Positions 15,494 to 22,472 of a DNA stretch of 25,331 nt are shown piece by piece. Within the stretch, counting starts at the first letter, position 1. Every line of letters starts with the position of its first letter. A program made the position numbers and the translations under genes. Source of the DNA: a virus; IMG/VR virus record IMGVR_UViG_3300020205_001619, positions 1 through 25,331 of that record; one strand, written 5' to 3'. The notes beneath the pieces were generated by a model. That model saw only the letters and a program-made list of their open reading frames with translations. It had not been told where the DNA came from and searched no databases.

Positions 15494-16375
15494 ATGAAAA
15501 TTCATATAAACGAAGAAGATTTACAATATATTAAATTATCTATTAAAAATGGTGAGGTCTTAAAAGAAGATTTAGGTAGATGGTTTAAAGAAAAATGGGT
15601 TGACGTGAGCCGTAAAATTGATGGAAAACATCCTCCATGTGGTCGCAGTGATGCTGACGGTGAAAAAGGAAGAAAGGGTTATCCAAAATGTAGACCATCA
15701 AAAAAAGTTTCAAAAGACACACCTAAAGTCGCCTCTTCATATGATAAAAAGGAAAAGAAGGCAATGACATCTCAAAAAAGAAACGCAGAAAAAAAAGACC
15801 CTAAAATTGGAAAGGGTAATAAACCTACAATGACAAAATTCGATGAAGAACAAAATGTTGATGAAAGAAGTAGAAGTTTTGCGTTCACAAGAAAAAAAAG
15901 ATTGTTCAGCCAACCAGAAAGAACGTATAATCCTCTTAGATACCGAGAAGTGGATAGATTATATGAAGGAGTAGAAAAAAAACTAATTATACAAATTAGT
16001 GAGGACCAATTTAAAAGAATATTTGAATACAATGAGGAAACTCCCGTTTTAATATATGAAGACGAAGACGGTTCAGTTCAAAATACAAATTTTGAATCCA
16101 CTAATTTGTTAAATGAGGCTGAATATCAAGGACATAAAGTTCAACTTGGGAAAATCATGCAAGGAGACATTAAAAAATTTAAAGTGTATGTTAAGAACGA
16201 TAAAGGTAAAGTTGTTAAGGTAAACTTTGGTTTTGGTGGTAAATCTGCTAAGGGTAAAAGAATGGTAATTAAAAAGAATAATCCAGCAAGACGTAAATCA
16301 TTTAGAGCTCGCATGAATTGCGATAATCCAGGTCCTCGTTGGAAACCTAGATATTGGGCGTGTAAATCTTGGTAA
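15494..16375 (+). CDS. Multi-module basic phage protein with CGRSDAD and FRARMNC motifs
   Basis: A 293-residue protein starting at the ATG at 15494 (TAACTATG). A longer frame from 15458 would overlap the previous gene and add an unlikely 12 residues. Three parts are visible. Residues 25-72 contain a WFKEKWVDVSRK segment, then HPPCGRSDADGEKGRKGYPKC, which resembles the DUF5872-type small domain. Residues 75-160 are a Lys/Arg-rich linker. Residues about 205-293 form a C-terminal module, GKIMQGDIKKFKVYVKNDKGKVVKVNFG, then ARRKSFRARMNCDNPGPRWKPRYWACKSW. The paired Cys residues suggest zinc binding. The protein is strongly basic and may bind DNA or an acidic virion protein. Its stop directly abuts the stop of the convergent dCMP deaminase gene. 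Confidence 0.8.
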   Translation: MKIHINEEDLQYIKLSIKNGEVLKEDLGRWFKEKWVDVSRKIDGKHPPCGRSDADGEKGRKGYPKCRPSKKVSKDTPKVASSYDKKEKKAMTSQKRNAEKKDPKIGKGNKPTMTKFDEEQNVDERSRSFAFTRKKRLFSQPERTYNPLRYREVDRLYEGVEKKLIIQISEDQFKRIFEYNEETPVLIYEDEDGSVQNTNFESTNLLNEAEYQGHKVQLGKIMQGDIKKFKVYVKNDKGKVVKVNFGFGGKSAKGKRMVIKKNNPARRKSFRARMNCDNPGPRWKPRYWACKSW

Positions 16376-16816
16376 TTAATAATAAACTATCTTAACCCCA
16401 CACTCATTTAAAAGTTGTTTAGCTTTACTTTGGGACTCATCCCACTTTTCTTTATTTTTAGTGGTACAGACTTCCTTACAATACACCGTCTTTATACCAG
16501 AATTAACAATTCCTCTGGCACAATCCATACAAGGTAGTCCTGATGTTAAGTAAATTGTTGAGTTTTTAAGGGATACCCCTTCTAAAGCGGCATTGTATAT
16601 TGCATTACGTTCCGCATGTTCCATCCAGAAGTATTTCTCGGGTCTCTCTTGACGTTCTTCTAACGAATCATCTAAACCCCTTGGAAACGAATTATAACCC
16701 GTAGAAAGGACGTTATTACCCTCACCGACTACAACTGCACCTATCTGTGTAGATTGGTCTTTAGATTTGAGTTTTACCACCTCTGCAATCTGTAAAAAAT
16801 ATTCAGTCCAATTCAT
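16376..16816 (-). CDS. cd: Deoxycytidylate (dCMP) deaminase
   Basis: Converts dCMP to dUMP for dTMP synthesis. With the start at MNWTEYF the protein is 146 residues. The zinc site is complete: His67 and the catalytic Glu69 in HAERNA (67-72), and Cys96 and Cys99 in PCMDC (95-99). GYNSFPRG (40-47) is the substrate-loop signature of phage and bacterial dCMP deaminases. I chose the ATG at 16816 because it forms TAATG with the stop of the upstream gene, the linkage used elsewhere in this genome; a frame from 16840 would add eight residues and overlap that gene by 25 nt. It is probably expressed early with its upstream neighbour from the promoter at 17134-17165, not with the capsid genes. Confidence 0.95.
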   Translation of the reverse strand: MNWTEYFLQIAEVVKLKSKDQSTQIGAVVVGEGNNVLSTGYNSFPRGLDDSLEERQERPEKYFWMEHAERNAIYNAALEGVSLKNSTIYLTSGLPCMDCARGIVNSGIKTVYCKEVCTTKNKEKWDESQSKAKQLLNECGVKIVYY

Positions 16817-17130
16817 TATATCAGTTTTTGTGATGACCAATATTGTATTCTATCATCACAATATCTATGTAAATTACGAGCTTCCTTTTTAATTATTAAA
16901 TTACTTATTTGTATCAAATGATTTTTATTTTTAATATCTATACCCACTATAAACCCATTACCGTCCTTTATATAGGTGGTTTCCTTCATAGGGGGTTCAT
17001 ACTTACCCTCATCGTCTAATCGTAACATTTTAATCATCTCATCCTTCCTCATTTTACACTCAATACTTCTTGTGTGTATCATTTTTTCAAGGACGTCTAA
17101 TCTTAATTTATTGTAATCTATTTCGGACAT
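16816..17130 (-). CDS. Small protein with SAP-like N-terminal motif
   Basis: A 104-residue protein taken from the ATG at 17130 (MSEIDYNKL), because a promoter sits immediately upstream; the frame can be extended to 17181 but that part overlaps the terminator hairpin. Residues about 8-40 (LRLDVLEKMIHTRSIECKM, then KDEMIKMLRLDDEGKY) have the helix-loop-helix spacing of SAP domains, which bind AT-rich DNA or RNA. The rest contains a strand pair NGFIVGIDIKNKNHLI and a basic helix with HRYCDDRI. It shares one base with the dCMP deaminase start. The role could be nucleic-acid binding; the SAP call is by pattern. Confidence 0.75.
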   Translation of the reverse strand: MSEIDYNKLRLDVLEKMIHTRSIECKMRKDEMIKMLRLDDEGKYEPPMKETTYIKDGNGFIVGIDIKNKNHLIQISNLIIKKEARNLHRYCDDRIQYWSSQKLI

Positions 17131-17133
17131 AAG

Positions 17134-17165
17134 CAAATATATGTAATATTCTGGAATATACCAAA
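17134..17165 (-). promoter_or_regulatory. Housekeeping-type promoter TTTG-N20-TATATTTG
   Basis: Read on the minus strand: TTTG (complement of 17162-17165), 20-nt spacer, TATATTTG (complement of 17134-17141). This is a full match to the Bacteroidota consensus TTG-N17-23-TAnnTTTG. The element ends 3 nt before the ATG at 17130, so the transcript may start at the start codon. It lies directly after the capsid-gene terminator and would drive the SAP-like and dCMP deaminase genes. Confidence 0.7.
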
Positions 17166-17168
17166 AAT

Positions 17169-17199
17169 AAAAAACCCCCACATTTCTGTGAGGGTTTTT
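17169..17199 (-). terminator. Rho-independent terminator of the capsid operon
   Basis: On the minus strand a 13-bp stem (complement of 17187-17199 pairs with that of 17170-17182; one G-T wobble) with a 4-nt loop and a run of T at its 3' side. It begins about 20 nt after the major capsid stop. On the plus strand the wobble becomes a C-A mismatch, which supports function in the minus direction. Confidence 0.85.
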
Positions 17200-17218
17200 A
17201 ATATGATAAATCCTAAGA

Positions 17219-18967
17219 TTATCTTAAAGTTCCTAAATCGAATGTAGCAATACCTTGTACATCAATTACACCGAAGTAACGGTTGTTCACCATTTTCTTT
17301 GCGTAACGTGTCATGATACCTTTGATAGGAGTCATGTTGAACGGATTGTACATTGTTGGAGTTAATTGTAATGGCACGTATGGTGCGTATACATATCCTG
17401 CATCCAATAATGATTTTCCTTTGTGTCCAATCAAGATTTTGTTAGCTGGGAAGTAAGGGTCACGATATACTTGATATCTTCCAGCAAGAGAACCGATTTT
17501 CTCGATACCCATGTTGTATGAATCTTGCTCAGGAGCTGCGTTAGAAACGTGGAAATACTCTAAATCGTCGAATACTGCAGAAACTTCTGAAGAAACAACA
17601 ATCCAGTTAGCACCACCTCTTAATGTAGTCTTATGGATTTGAGCTGAAATTTGGTTAACTTTAGTAACTAAAGTTTGGTTCCAGTCTTTTTGTGTGTAAC
17701 CTTGTAAAGTTGCACCTGCTGTTCCACCATATTTCCACTCATTGTAATCCCATTTAGCTTTCCATGCTGCACCTTTACGTAAATCACGTAAGATTTCACG
17801 GTCAACTTCAGCTGCGATTTGCTCAGATAATAAAGCTGTTAATTCAGCTTCAGCATCGATGTTGTGGAATGCACTAACGTCTTGAGCTAATTCAGGAGAC
17901 CAGCTAGCTCTTAATTTTCTTTCAGTTACAGAAACTGTTACTGATTCTAAATCAAAAGAAACTTCACCGATTGCATCTTCAAATTCTAAAGTTGCATAAC
18001 GACGGTAAGTTGCTGTAAAGTCATTACCTTGTAATGTTGAACCTGTGATAGTTGTGTTAGAGAAACCTGCAGTTGAACTGTAAGTTTGTAAATCTAAGTT
18101 TAAATAGATTGTACCCTCTTCATCACAAATGTCATTAAAACCAAGACCGTTTGTACCTGCAGACTTTTGTCCGTAAGAAACCATACCTTTACCATATTTT
18201 TGTGTTACCACGTTAAATGGAATAGATGTTCTACCACTAAGTGTTTCAGCACGAGGTGAAGTGATTGTTAATGACGCCAAGAATTCTTCTGTATCCATTT
18301 CGTTACCGTCTGGACCAGCTAATTTACCTTGACCTAATTTAGAGAAACCTGTAAGTTTCAATATTGCAGAACCAACACTTGAACCTGTTGCTACTGTAAC
18401 AGCACCACTTTCAGTACCTGCTTCAAATGTAACAATTGATGTACCTGTTAAAGATACGTTTGTGAAATCTCCTTTTGAATAATCGAAAAGACCTTGGTCG
18501 TTTGCATCAGATGCTTCGTAAAAACGATCGTAAAGGTTTCTTGGATCTGTTGTACCTGAAGTATAACCTAAAGTAGATGCGTCATTGTTACCTGGCATAC
18601 CATAAGGTGATCTATGTGCGTCAGATTGTCTTTCTTGAATTTTAGGTACAAAGAAGAATAATTTACCAATTGGTAAGTTCATTGCTTGTACAGAAACGAT
18701 ATCGTTTGCTAATAATTTAGAGAACACACGACGGATAATTGGGAAAACTACAGTCTCGAAAGAACCAGACGCATCTGCTGTTGCAGCTTCGTTGATTAAA
18801 TAAGACGCTTGGTTTTCATACAATTGCGCGATGTTATCTTTTTGGTGACCGTCAAGACCTTCTAAAAAGCCTAAGTCATTCCATTTTTTGATGGTATCTT
18901 CTTTGATAACACGAAGGTGTTTTAAACCGATGTTACCTACCATACCTGATTCTAATAATGCTCCCAT
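17219..18967 (-). CDS. 23: Major capsid protein, gp23-like
   Basis: A 582-residue protein of the T4 gp23 family (T4 gp23 is 521). The N-terminus MGALLESGMVGNIG leads to QLYENQASYLINE followed by AATADASGSFETVVFPIIRRVF, the best-conserved start of the HK97-fold core in gp23 proteins. LINE-Ala at residues 57-61 matches the consensus for the prohead protease (hydrophobic-x-Glu before a small residue), so maturation probably removes residues 1-60. Other family segments are LPIGKLFFFVPKIQ (98-111), SWSPELAQDVSAFHNIDAEAELTALLSEQIAAEVDRE (second half) and a C-terminal FGVIDVQGI stretch. It follows the scaffold gene by 31 nt and ends in front of a strong terminator. No TATTTATA is present just upstream, so it is probably read through from the scaffold or protease element. 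Confidence 0.97.
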   Translation of the reverse strand: MGALLESGMVGNIGLKHLRVIKEDTIKKWNDLGFLEGLDGHQKDNIAQLYENQASYLINEAATADASGSFETVVFPIIRRVFSKLLANDIVSVQAMNLPIGKLFFFVPKIQERQSDAHRSPYGMPGNNDASTLGYTSGTTDPRNLYDRFYEASDANDQGLFDYSKGDFTNVSLTGTSIVTFEAGTESGAVTVATGSSVGSAILKLTGFSKLGQGKLAGPDGNEMDTEEFLASLTITSPRAETLSGRTSIPFNVVTQKYGKGMVSYGQKSAGTNGLGFNDICDEEGTIYLNLDLQTYSSTAGFSNTTITGSTLQGNDFTATYRRYATLEFEDAIGEVSFDLESVTVSVTERKLRASWSPELAQDVSAFHNIDAEAELTALLSEQIAAEVDREILRDLRKGAAWKAKWDYNEWKYGGTAGATLQGYTQKDWNQTLVTKVNQISAQIHKTTLRGGANWIVVSSEVSAVFDDLEYFHVSNAAPEQDSYNMGIEKIGSLAGRYQVYRDPYFPANKILIGHKGKSLLDAGYVYAPYVPLQLTPTMYNPFNMTPIKGIMTRYAKKMVNNRYFGVIDVQGIATFDLGTLR

Positions 18968-18998
18968 TTTGAATATTTGTTTTTGGTTTTTTTATTTA

Positions 18999-20210
18999 TT
19001 ATTTTATTTTACTCATCAAATCTTTCATTCTCTTGAATTGTGGATTCTCATAAGCCTTAGCTTCTGATAACACTTCTTGAGATGTTGATGTTGATGGAGT
19101 GTTAGAGATTTTCTCAACCACAGTTTCGGTAACTGTTTTTTTATTACCTAACTCAGTTTTTATTGTGTTGAATAAGACTTTCGCCTCATTCATAGTAGAA
19201 ATTGAATCAAATCTCTTTAATATGTTCAATTTCTCTTGTTTTGTTGTTGAATGTTCAGTAAATAAACGAGTAGAATAAGCTAAATTAGCGTTGAATACCG
19301 CAACCTCGTTAAGTTTTTCTTTAAAAAGAATTAAAGCTTTTTTGTATTCTGCGTTTTGTTTTTTCAAGGTCTCAACCTCTTCATTAATTCCAACACCAGA
19401 ACCTGCTTTATATTTCTTCTTACTTTCCGAACCAGCGTGATCAGAAGCACCTTTTTGGCCGTGAGGATTAGATAAAGTTCTTGCAGCTTCAGTAGCTTCA
19501 ATTTCTTTAACGTCACCTTCTTCATCTTTCTCATCTTCTTCACCTAACTCTATTTCGTATACGATTTCATCCATGTCATCTTCTACATTGTCAGCGTCGT
19601 AATCCATTGGACTACCAGCGTTATCTGCATCAGGTTCCATTTCTGAATCCATACCTTCATCGTCAAGTTTGATAATGTAATCGTCCTCACCTGTAGACAT
19701 TTCGACATTGTTACCGTCTTTTTTAACCACAATACCATCTTCTGGTTTCATAGCCTTAAAAACTTTTAGTACTTCATCATCTGAAGCACCTGTCATGTCC
19801 ATCACCTCATCATCGTCAGACATTTCATCATCCATAGATGGTTCATCGTCCATTGATTCTGAATCAGTAGAAACTTCATCATCACCCTCTTCAGAGTCTA
19901 ATGAATCTATCCCTTTGATTGGATCTTCGTTATCGAGGTCTGTGTCATTTTCAGCGTCATCAGCTTCAACATCATCTGCTGTTGCGTCATCGTCTGACAT
20001 ATCGTCTTCCTCTTCGTCAGGTTTAGTTTCGTCCTCAGGTTGTTCACCCATTGGATCTAACTTCTCCTCTTCTTCCAATGATTCTTTAAGCAAGTCATTC
20101 AGTTCTTGTTTCATTGTTGAAGCAAGTATACCCTTTGCATTTTGCTTTACGGCTTCTTCAAGTGTTTGTACTTGAAGTAACGCTTGTTCTAAAATTGATT
20201 TTTCAGTCAT
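18999..20210 (-). CDS. 22: Prohead scaffold/core protein, gp22-like, with long acidic insert
   Basis: A 403-residue protein between the protease and capsid genes, the T4 gp22 position (T4 gp22 is 269 residues). The N-terminal helix (1-45: SILEQALLQVQTLEEAVKQN, then LNDLLKESLEEEEKL) and the C-terminal helical region (about 280-403, ending KRMKDLMSKIK) are scaffold-like. Between them lies an insert of about 190 residues extremely rich in Asp, Glu, Ser and Met (about 50-240), broken by a small folded-looking piece VLKVFKAMKPEDGIVVKKDG. VLSE-Ala at residues 380-384 fits the prohead protease consensus, so the core would be cleaved and expelled. The acidic region may counter DNA or basic core proteins. 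Confidence 0.88.
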   Translation of the reverse strand: MTEKSILEQALLQVQTLEEAVKQNAKGILASTMKQELNDLLKESLEEEEKLDPMGEQPEDETKPDEEEDDMSDDDATADDVEADDAENDTDLDNEDPIKGIDSLDSEEGDDEVSTDSESMDDEPSMDDEMSDDDEVMDMTGASDDEVLKVFKAMKPEDGIVVKKDGNNVEMSTGEDDYIIKLDDEGMDSEMEPDADNAGSPMDYDADNVEDDMDEIVYEIELGEEDEKDEEGDVKEIEATEAARTLSNPHGQKGASDHAGSESKKKYKAGSGVGINEEVETLKKQNAEYKKALILFKEKLNEVAVFNANLAYSTRLFTEHSTTKQEKLNILKRFDSISTMNEAKVLFNTIKTELGNKKTVTETVVEKISNTPSTSTSQEVLSEAKAYENPQFKRMKDLMSKIK

Positions 20211-20233
20211 TGTGAAATTTTGTTTTATTATCT

Positions 20234-20241
20234 TATAAATA
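20234..20241 (-). promoter_or_regulatory. TATTTATA element upstream of scaffold gene
   Basis: On the minus strand an exact TATTTATA, 23 nt before the ATG at 20210, in the 85-nt gap after the protease gene. No TTG at housekeeping spacing. A candidate late promoter for scaffold and capsid genes. Confidence 0.45.
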
Positions 20242-20295
20242 CTACGATTTTATGAAAAATTTAGTTTTCTAATATTAATAACCCTATAAAATTGA

Positions 20296-20979
20296 TTATT
20301 TGGATAAAAAAGTATCTAAATTCCCCATTAATTTTTTCATTCTATCGTCAATAGTTGATTTTTTCTCTTCCGCTTCTTGGAATTGGTCTCTTTCAGATGG
20401 ATCATTGAATACATAAGCGCCAGGAGTAGATGGAGATGAAACCAAATCAAAACAAACAAGTTCAAAATCCTCTTGTACTATGTTTTGACCTTTAACATTT
20501 TTTAATGAACCAACACCACGAGAAGATATACCCAATGTTGCTCCATTCATAATTAACATTGCTGCTTGGTCACCCTTGGTAGATACAATACCCATCTTCT
20601 TCCAACCTGGAGAAGTGAATAATTTAATCTTACCCATAAGGATTTTACCATCCCAATAAGTTTCAAGAATTGAATGTGAGACTCTATCTAAATCGATAAG
20701 AGACGACGATGGGTGATTTAATTCATTTAATGCACCACCCTTCTTAATAAGTGTTTGGTATTTTTCGTTTTCTCTCTTAAGTAACATTTCAGGATATATC
20801 CTTCCGTTCTTATTTGGAGTGTCGTATTTTTGTAAAACGGCATAAAGGATAAGGTCTTGTGAAAAGTCCATATCCTTAGCCTCTTTAATGATTTGTTTGT
20901 TATCTTCTGGGGAAACATGACCAGAGTCGTACTCCACTAAAATTCCATACCCCGTTTCCTTTGGTCCTAATATCTTCAT
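20296..20979 (-). CDS. 21: Prohead maturation protease, gp21-like
   Basis: A 227-residue serine protease of the T4 gp21 type (T4 gp21 is 212), which cleaves scaffold, capsid and other prohead proteins and then itself. Expected segments are visible: NKNGRIYPEMLL (57-67), GALNELNHPSSSLIDLDRVSH (82-102) with the probable catalytic His89, and LGISSRGVGSL (149-159) with the probable nucleophile Ser152 or Ser153. FELVCFDLVSSPSTPGAYV (172-190) contributes the Asp and closing strand. The C-terminal 35 residues are charged and may be autocleaved. Start is the ATG 16 nt after a TATTTATA element. Gene order protease-scaffold-capsid is that of T4. Confidence 0.95.
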   Translation of the reverse strand: MKILGPKETGYGILVEYDSGHVSPEDNKQIIKEAKDMDFSQDLILYAVLQKYDTPNKNGRIYPEMLLKRENEKYQTLIKKGGALNELNHPSSSLIDLDRVSHSILETYWDGKILMGKIKLFTSPGWKKMGIVSTKGDQAAMLIMNGATLGISSRGVGSLKNVKGQNIVQEDFELVCFDLVSSPSTPGAYVFNDPSERDQFQEAEEKKSTIDDRMKKLMGNLDTFLSK

Positions 20980-20995
20980 TTATAGATTTTATTAC

Positions 20996-21003
20996 TATAA
21001 ATA
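20996..21003 (-). promoter_or_regulatory. TATTTATA element upstream of protease gene
   Basis: On the minus strand an exact TATTTATA, 16 nt before the ATG at 20979, in the 38-nt gap to the preceding gene. No TTG at housekeeping spacing. A candidate late promoter. Confidence 0.45.
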
Positions 21004-21017
21004 CATCAATATCTAAG

Positions 21018-21443
21018 TTATTTTTTACTTTTATGGAAAACGAACAATTTTTTATCAATTAACCCCTCATCTATTATGTTTTCCAGTAAATCTTTTATTG
21101 TATTTTTCATTTCTTTTGATTTAACATCAAATTGATTTTCTACATAAAGAGTAACCTCTAAGTTCATAAAAGACCTTTTTTCTAATTTAATACCCTTAGT
21201 TCGTATGTCTAAATCAACAATAGATTGTTGTTTAAAGTTTTGATTTTTAAGATTGTAAATAAATTCTTTTATTTTTCTTCTTGTTTTTAAAATTGTGTGG
21301 TTATAATCCTCAGTTTCATTTTCTGGTTGTAACCACGAATTCAACTTTAAATAAACAGTTTTAAGGTTTTTAAAATCAACGGTACCATAACCGATTTTTA
21401 CATTATTGTAAATCCCCAAAGGGATATACTTACCTGTCTTCAT
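21018..21443 (-). CDS. Hypothetical protein in head gene cluster
   Basis: A 141-residue basic protein with an alpha/beta look. The N-terminal part (1-40) has strands GIYNNVKIGYGTVDF and TVYLKLNSWLQP, the middle has a Lys/Arg-rich helix (TRRKIKEFIYNLKNQNF, about 54-70), then a strand MNLEVTLYVENQFD (93-106) and a C-terminal helix KNTIKDLLENIIDEGLI. No recognised family. Position between the portal-proximal gene and the protease suggests an assembly or neck function. The upstream gap (21444-21548) is shared with the divergent bS21 gene; it holds a weak minus-strand TATTTTTG (21510-21517) without a clear TTG partner. Confidence 0.75.
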   Translation of the reverse strand: MKTGKYIPLGIYNNVKIGYGTVDFKNLKTVYLKLNSWLQPENETEDYNHTILKTRRKIKEFIYNLKNQNFKQQSIVDLDIRTKGIKLEKRSFMNLEVTLYVENQFDVKSKEMKNTIKDLLENIIDEGLIDKKLFVFHKSKK

Positions 21444-21523
21444 TAATTTCTCATTATTATATTTTATTTTATGGTGTTAATAAAAAATAAGAAAAAAAAC
21501 TTACAATACCAAAAATATTTTCA

Positions 21524-21531
21524 TATATTTG
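21524..21531 (+). promoter_or_regulatory. TATATTTG promoter element of the bS21 gene
   Basis: An exact TAnnTTTG element 17 nt before the ATG at 21549. No good TTG 17-23 nt upstream. It would give a short A/T-only leader of about 14 nt with no Shine-Dalgarno sequence. It lies downstream of the extended start at 21471, which supports the shorter protein. Confidence 0.5.
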
Positions 21532-21548
21532 TAATATACTTATATATT

Positions 21549-21740
21549 ATGATTATAATTGACATTACAAAAGAGAGGAGCATTGAAACCGCATTAAGAA
21601 CTTATAAACAAAAAGTTCAAAAAACTAAACAAATTCAAAAATTAAGGGAAAGACAACAATTTGTAAAACCTTCAGTTACTAGACGAAAAGAAGTTTTAAA
21701 GGCGGTGTATGTTCAACAAATGAAAAATGGTCTTAGTTAA
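21549..21740 (+). CDS. rpsU: Phage-encoded ribosomal protein bS21, Bacteroidota type
   Basis: A 63-residue basic protein from MIIIDITKERS. It shows the bS21 pattern throughout: N-terminal strand, SIETALRTYKQKVQKT (11-26) as helix 1, then LRERQQFVKPSVTRR (32-46) and KAVYVQQMKNGL (51-62). The R-x-R-x-x-F-x-KPS-x-x-R core followed by KAxYxQxM is the Bacteroidota form as I know it, not the longer proteobacterial form. bS21 sits on the 30S platform near the anti-Shine-Dalgarno end of 16S rRNA, so a phage copy could replace the host protein and bias initiation to phage mRNA. It is alone on the plus strand inside the minus-strand head cluster, with its own housekeeping-type promoter and a terminator overlapping its stop. 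A frame extension to 21471 is possible but has no homology-like sequence. Confidence 0.92.
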   Translation: MIIIDITKERSIETALRTYKQKVQKTKQIQKLRERQQFVKPSVTRRKEVLKAVYVQQMKNGLS

Positions 21741-21752
21741 GACCATTTTTCA
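21721..21752. terminator. Bidirectional terminator within converging gene ends
   Basis: A perfect inverted repeat with 15-nt arms (21721-21735 and 21738-21752) around two bases, with A-run on the left and T-run on the right, so it reads as a terminator in both directions. It covers the last codons of both the bS21 gene and the convergent gene ending at 21733. Confidence 0.85.
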
Positions 21753-22470
21753 ATTCTGTTAATCTGTAGTAATTGTATCTCGATGTTGTCATTTGAGTAA
21801 CCTCATCTCGTACACTATTTAATTTGGTTGTTAGACTGGTATCGTTTGATTCATTTAAAAGTGTCGATACTTGATTGTTAATAGATTCTTTTAATTCTGT
21901 TGTTTTAACTAATAGTTCTTCGTGAGTAATTGATAGAATATTTTTTAATTCCGTTTGTTGTGATTCTGACAATGTGTTAGAATATAATACATTAAAATTG
22001 TTCGTTAATACCGCTTGCAGTAATGTTTCGTTTGGTATGATTTTTGAATCTTTAGATACTTTAATTTCCTTTTTAGTTGTTAAATGTTCTACTAATTTCT
22101 TTTTTGCGTTAACTTTCTTTTCTATATTAGATAGATTGTCCTTTTCTATTAAAACATCCAAAGAGTTATAAATTTCATTTTCATTTATCGACTCCACATT
22201 AATCATTTTATTTAATGATGTACAAAAGGTGGATAAATCGTCCATTTGTTGTTTTAAAATAGTAATAACCCCCTCAACATATAACTTCGCGGTTTCCTTA
22301 TCATCAATGTATTTGTTTTCAATTTCTTCATAGAACAAATACATTTCTTTAAAATCTTTGTTTTCTTTAATTAAAGTTAAAATATCTTTTATCTCTGCCT
22401 TATTTTCATTGGCATATGATTCAGTTAATTTATTTAATATTTTGGTTTTTATAACACCGAATTTTTTCAT
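21733..22470 (-). CDS. Hypothetical helical protein in head gene cluster
   Basis: A 245-residue, almost entirely helical protein rich in Lys, Glu, Asn, Leu and Thr, with a coiled-coil-like middle (about residues 30-130) and a second helical bundle at 150-240. It starts 2 nt after the portal stop, so both are probably on one transcript. Its position and helical, charged character suggest a prohead core or internal head protein, but no motif proves this. Its 3' end overlaps the end of the bS21 gene by 8 nt on the opposite strand. Confidence 0.75.
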   Translation of the reverse strand: MKKFGVIKTKILNKLTESYANENKAEIKDILTLIKENKDFKEMYLFYEEIENKYIDDKETAKLYVEGVITILKQQMDDLSTFCTSLNKMINVESINENEIYNSLDVLIEKDNLSNIEKKVNAKKKLVEHLTTKKEIKVSKDSKIIPNETLLQAVLTNNFNVLYSNTLSESQQTELKNILSITHEELLVKTTELKESINNQVSTLLNESNDTSLTTKLNSVRDEVTQMTTSRYNYYRLTELKNGLN

Positions 22471-22472
22471 TT

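Noticed and set aside
16817-16840. Eight-residue N-terminal extension of dCMP deaminase
   Set aside because: The internal ATG gives the TAATG coupling found between other genes here and matches the usual start of the family.
17131-17181. Upstream extension of the SAP-like gene
   Set aside because: It would overlap the capsid terminator hairpin and the promoter, and the extra residues are hydrophobic and aromatic without homology-like pattern.
19708-20175. Ser-rich open frame on the + strand opposite the scaffold gene
   Set aside because: It is the mirror of the Asp/Glu-rich codons (gat/gaa/tca) of the scaffold insert; the Ser runs arise from that bias, and the minus-strand gene is firmly supported by order and helical ends.
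21471-21548. Upstream extension of the bS21 gene (26 extra residues)
   Set aside because: The extra residues are Lys/Tyr/Phe-rich and unlike bS21, and the TATATTTG promoter at 21524-21531 lies inside the extension.
21571-21580. Shine-Dalgarno-like AAGAGAGGAG inside the bS21 gene
   Set aside because: It codes for conserved-looking Lys-Glu-Arg-Ser residues and is not followed at the right distance by a start that would give a sensible protein. Could be relevant to bS21 autoregulation, but the position after the start makes this weak.
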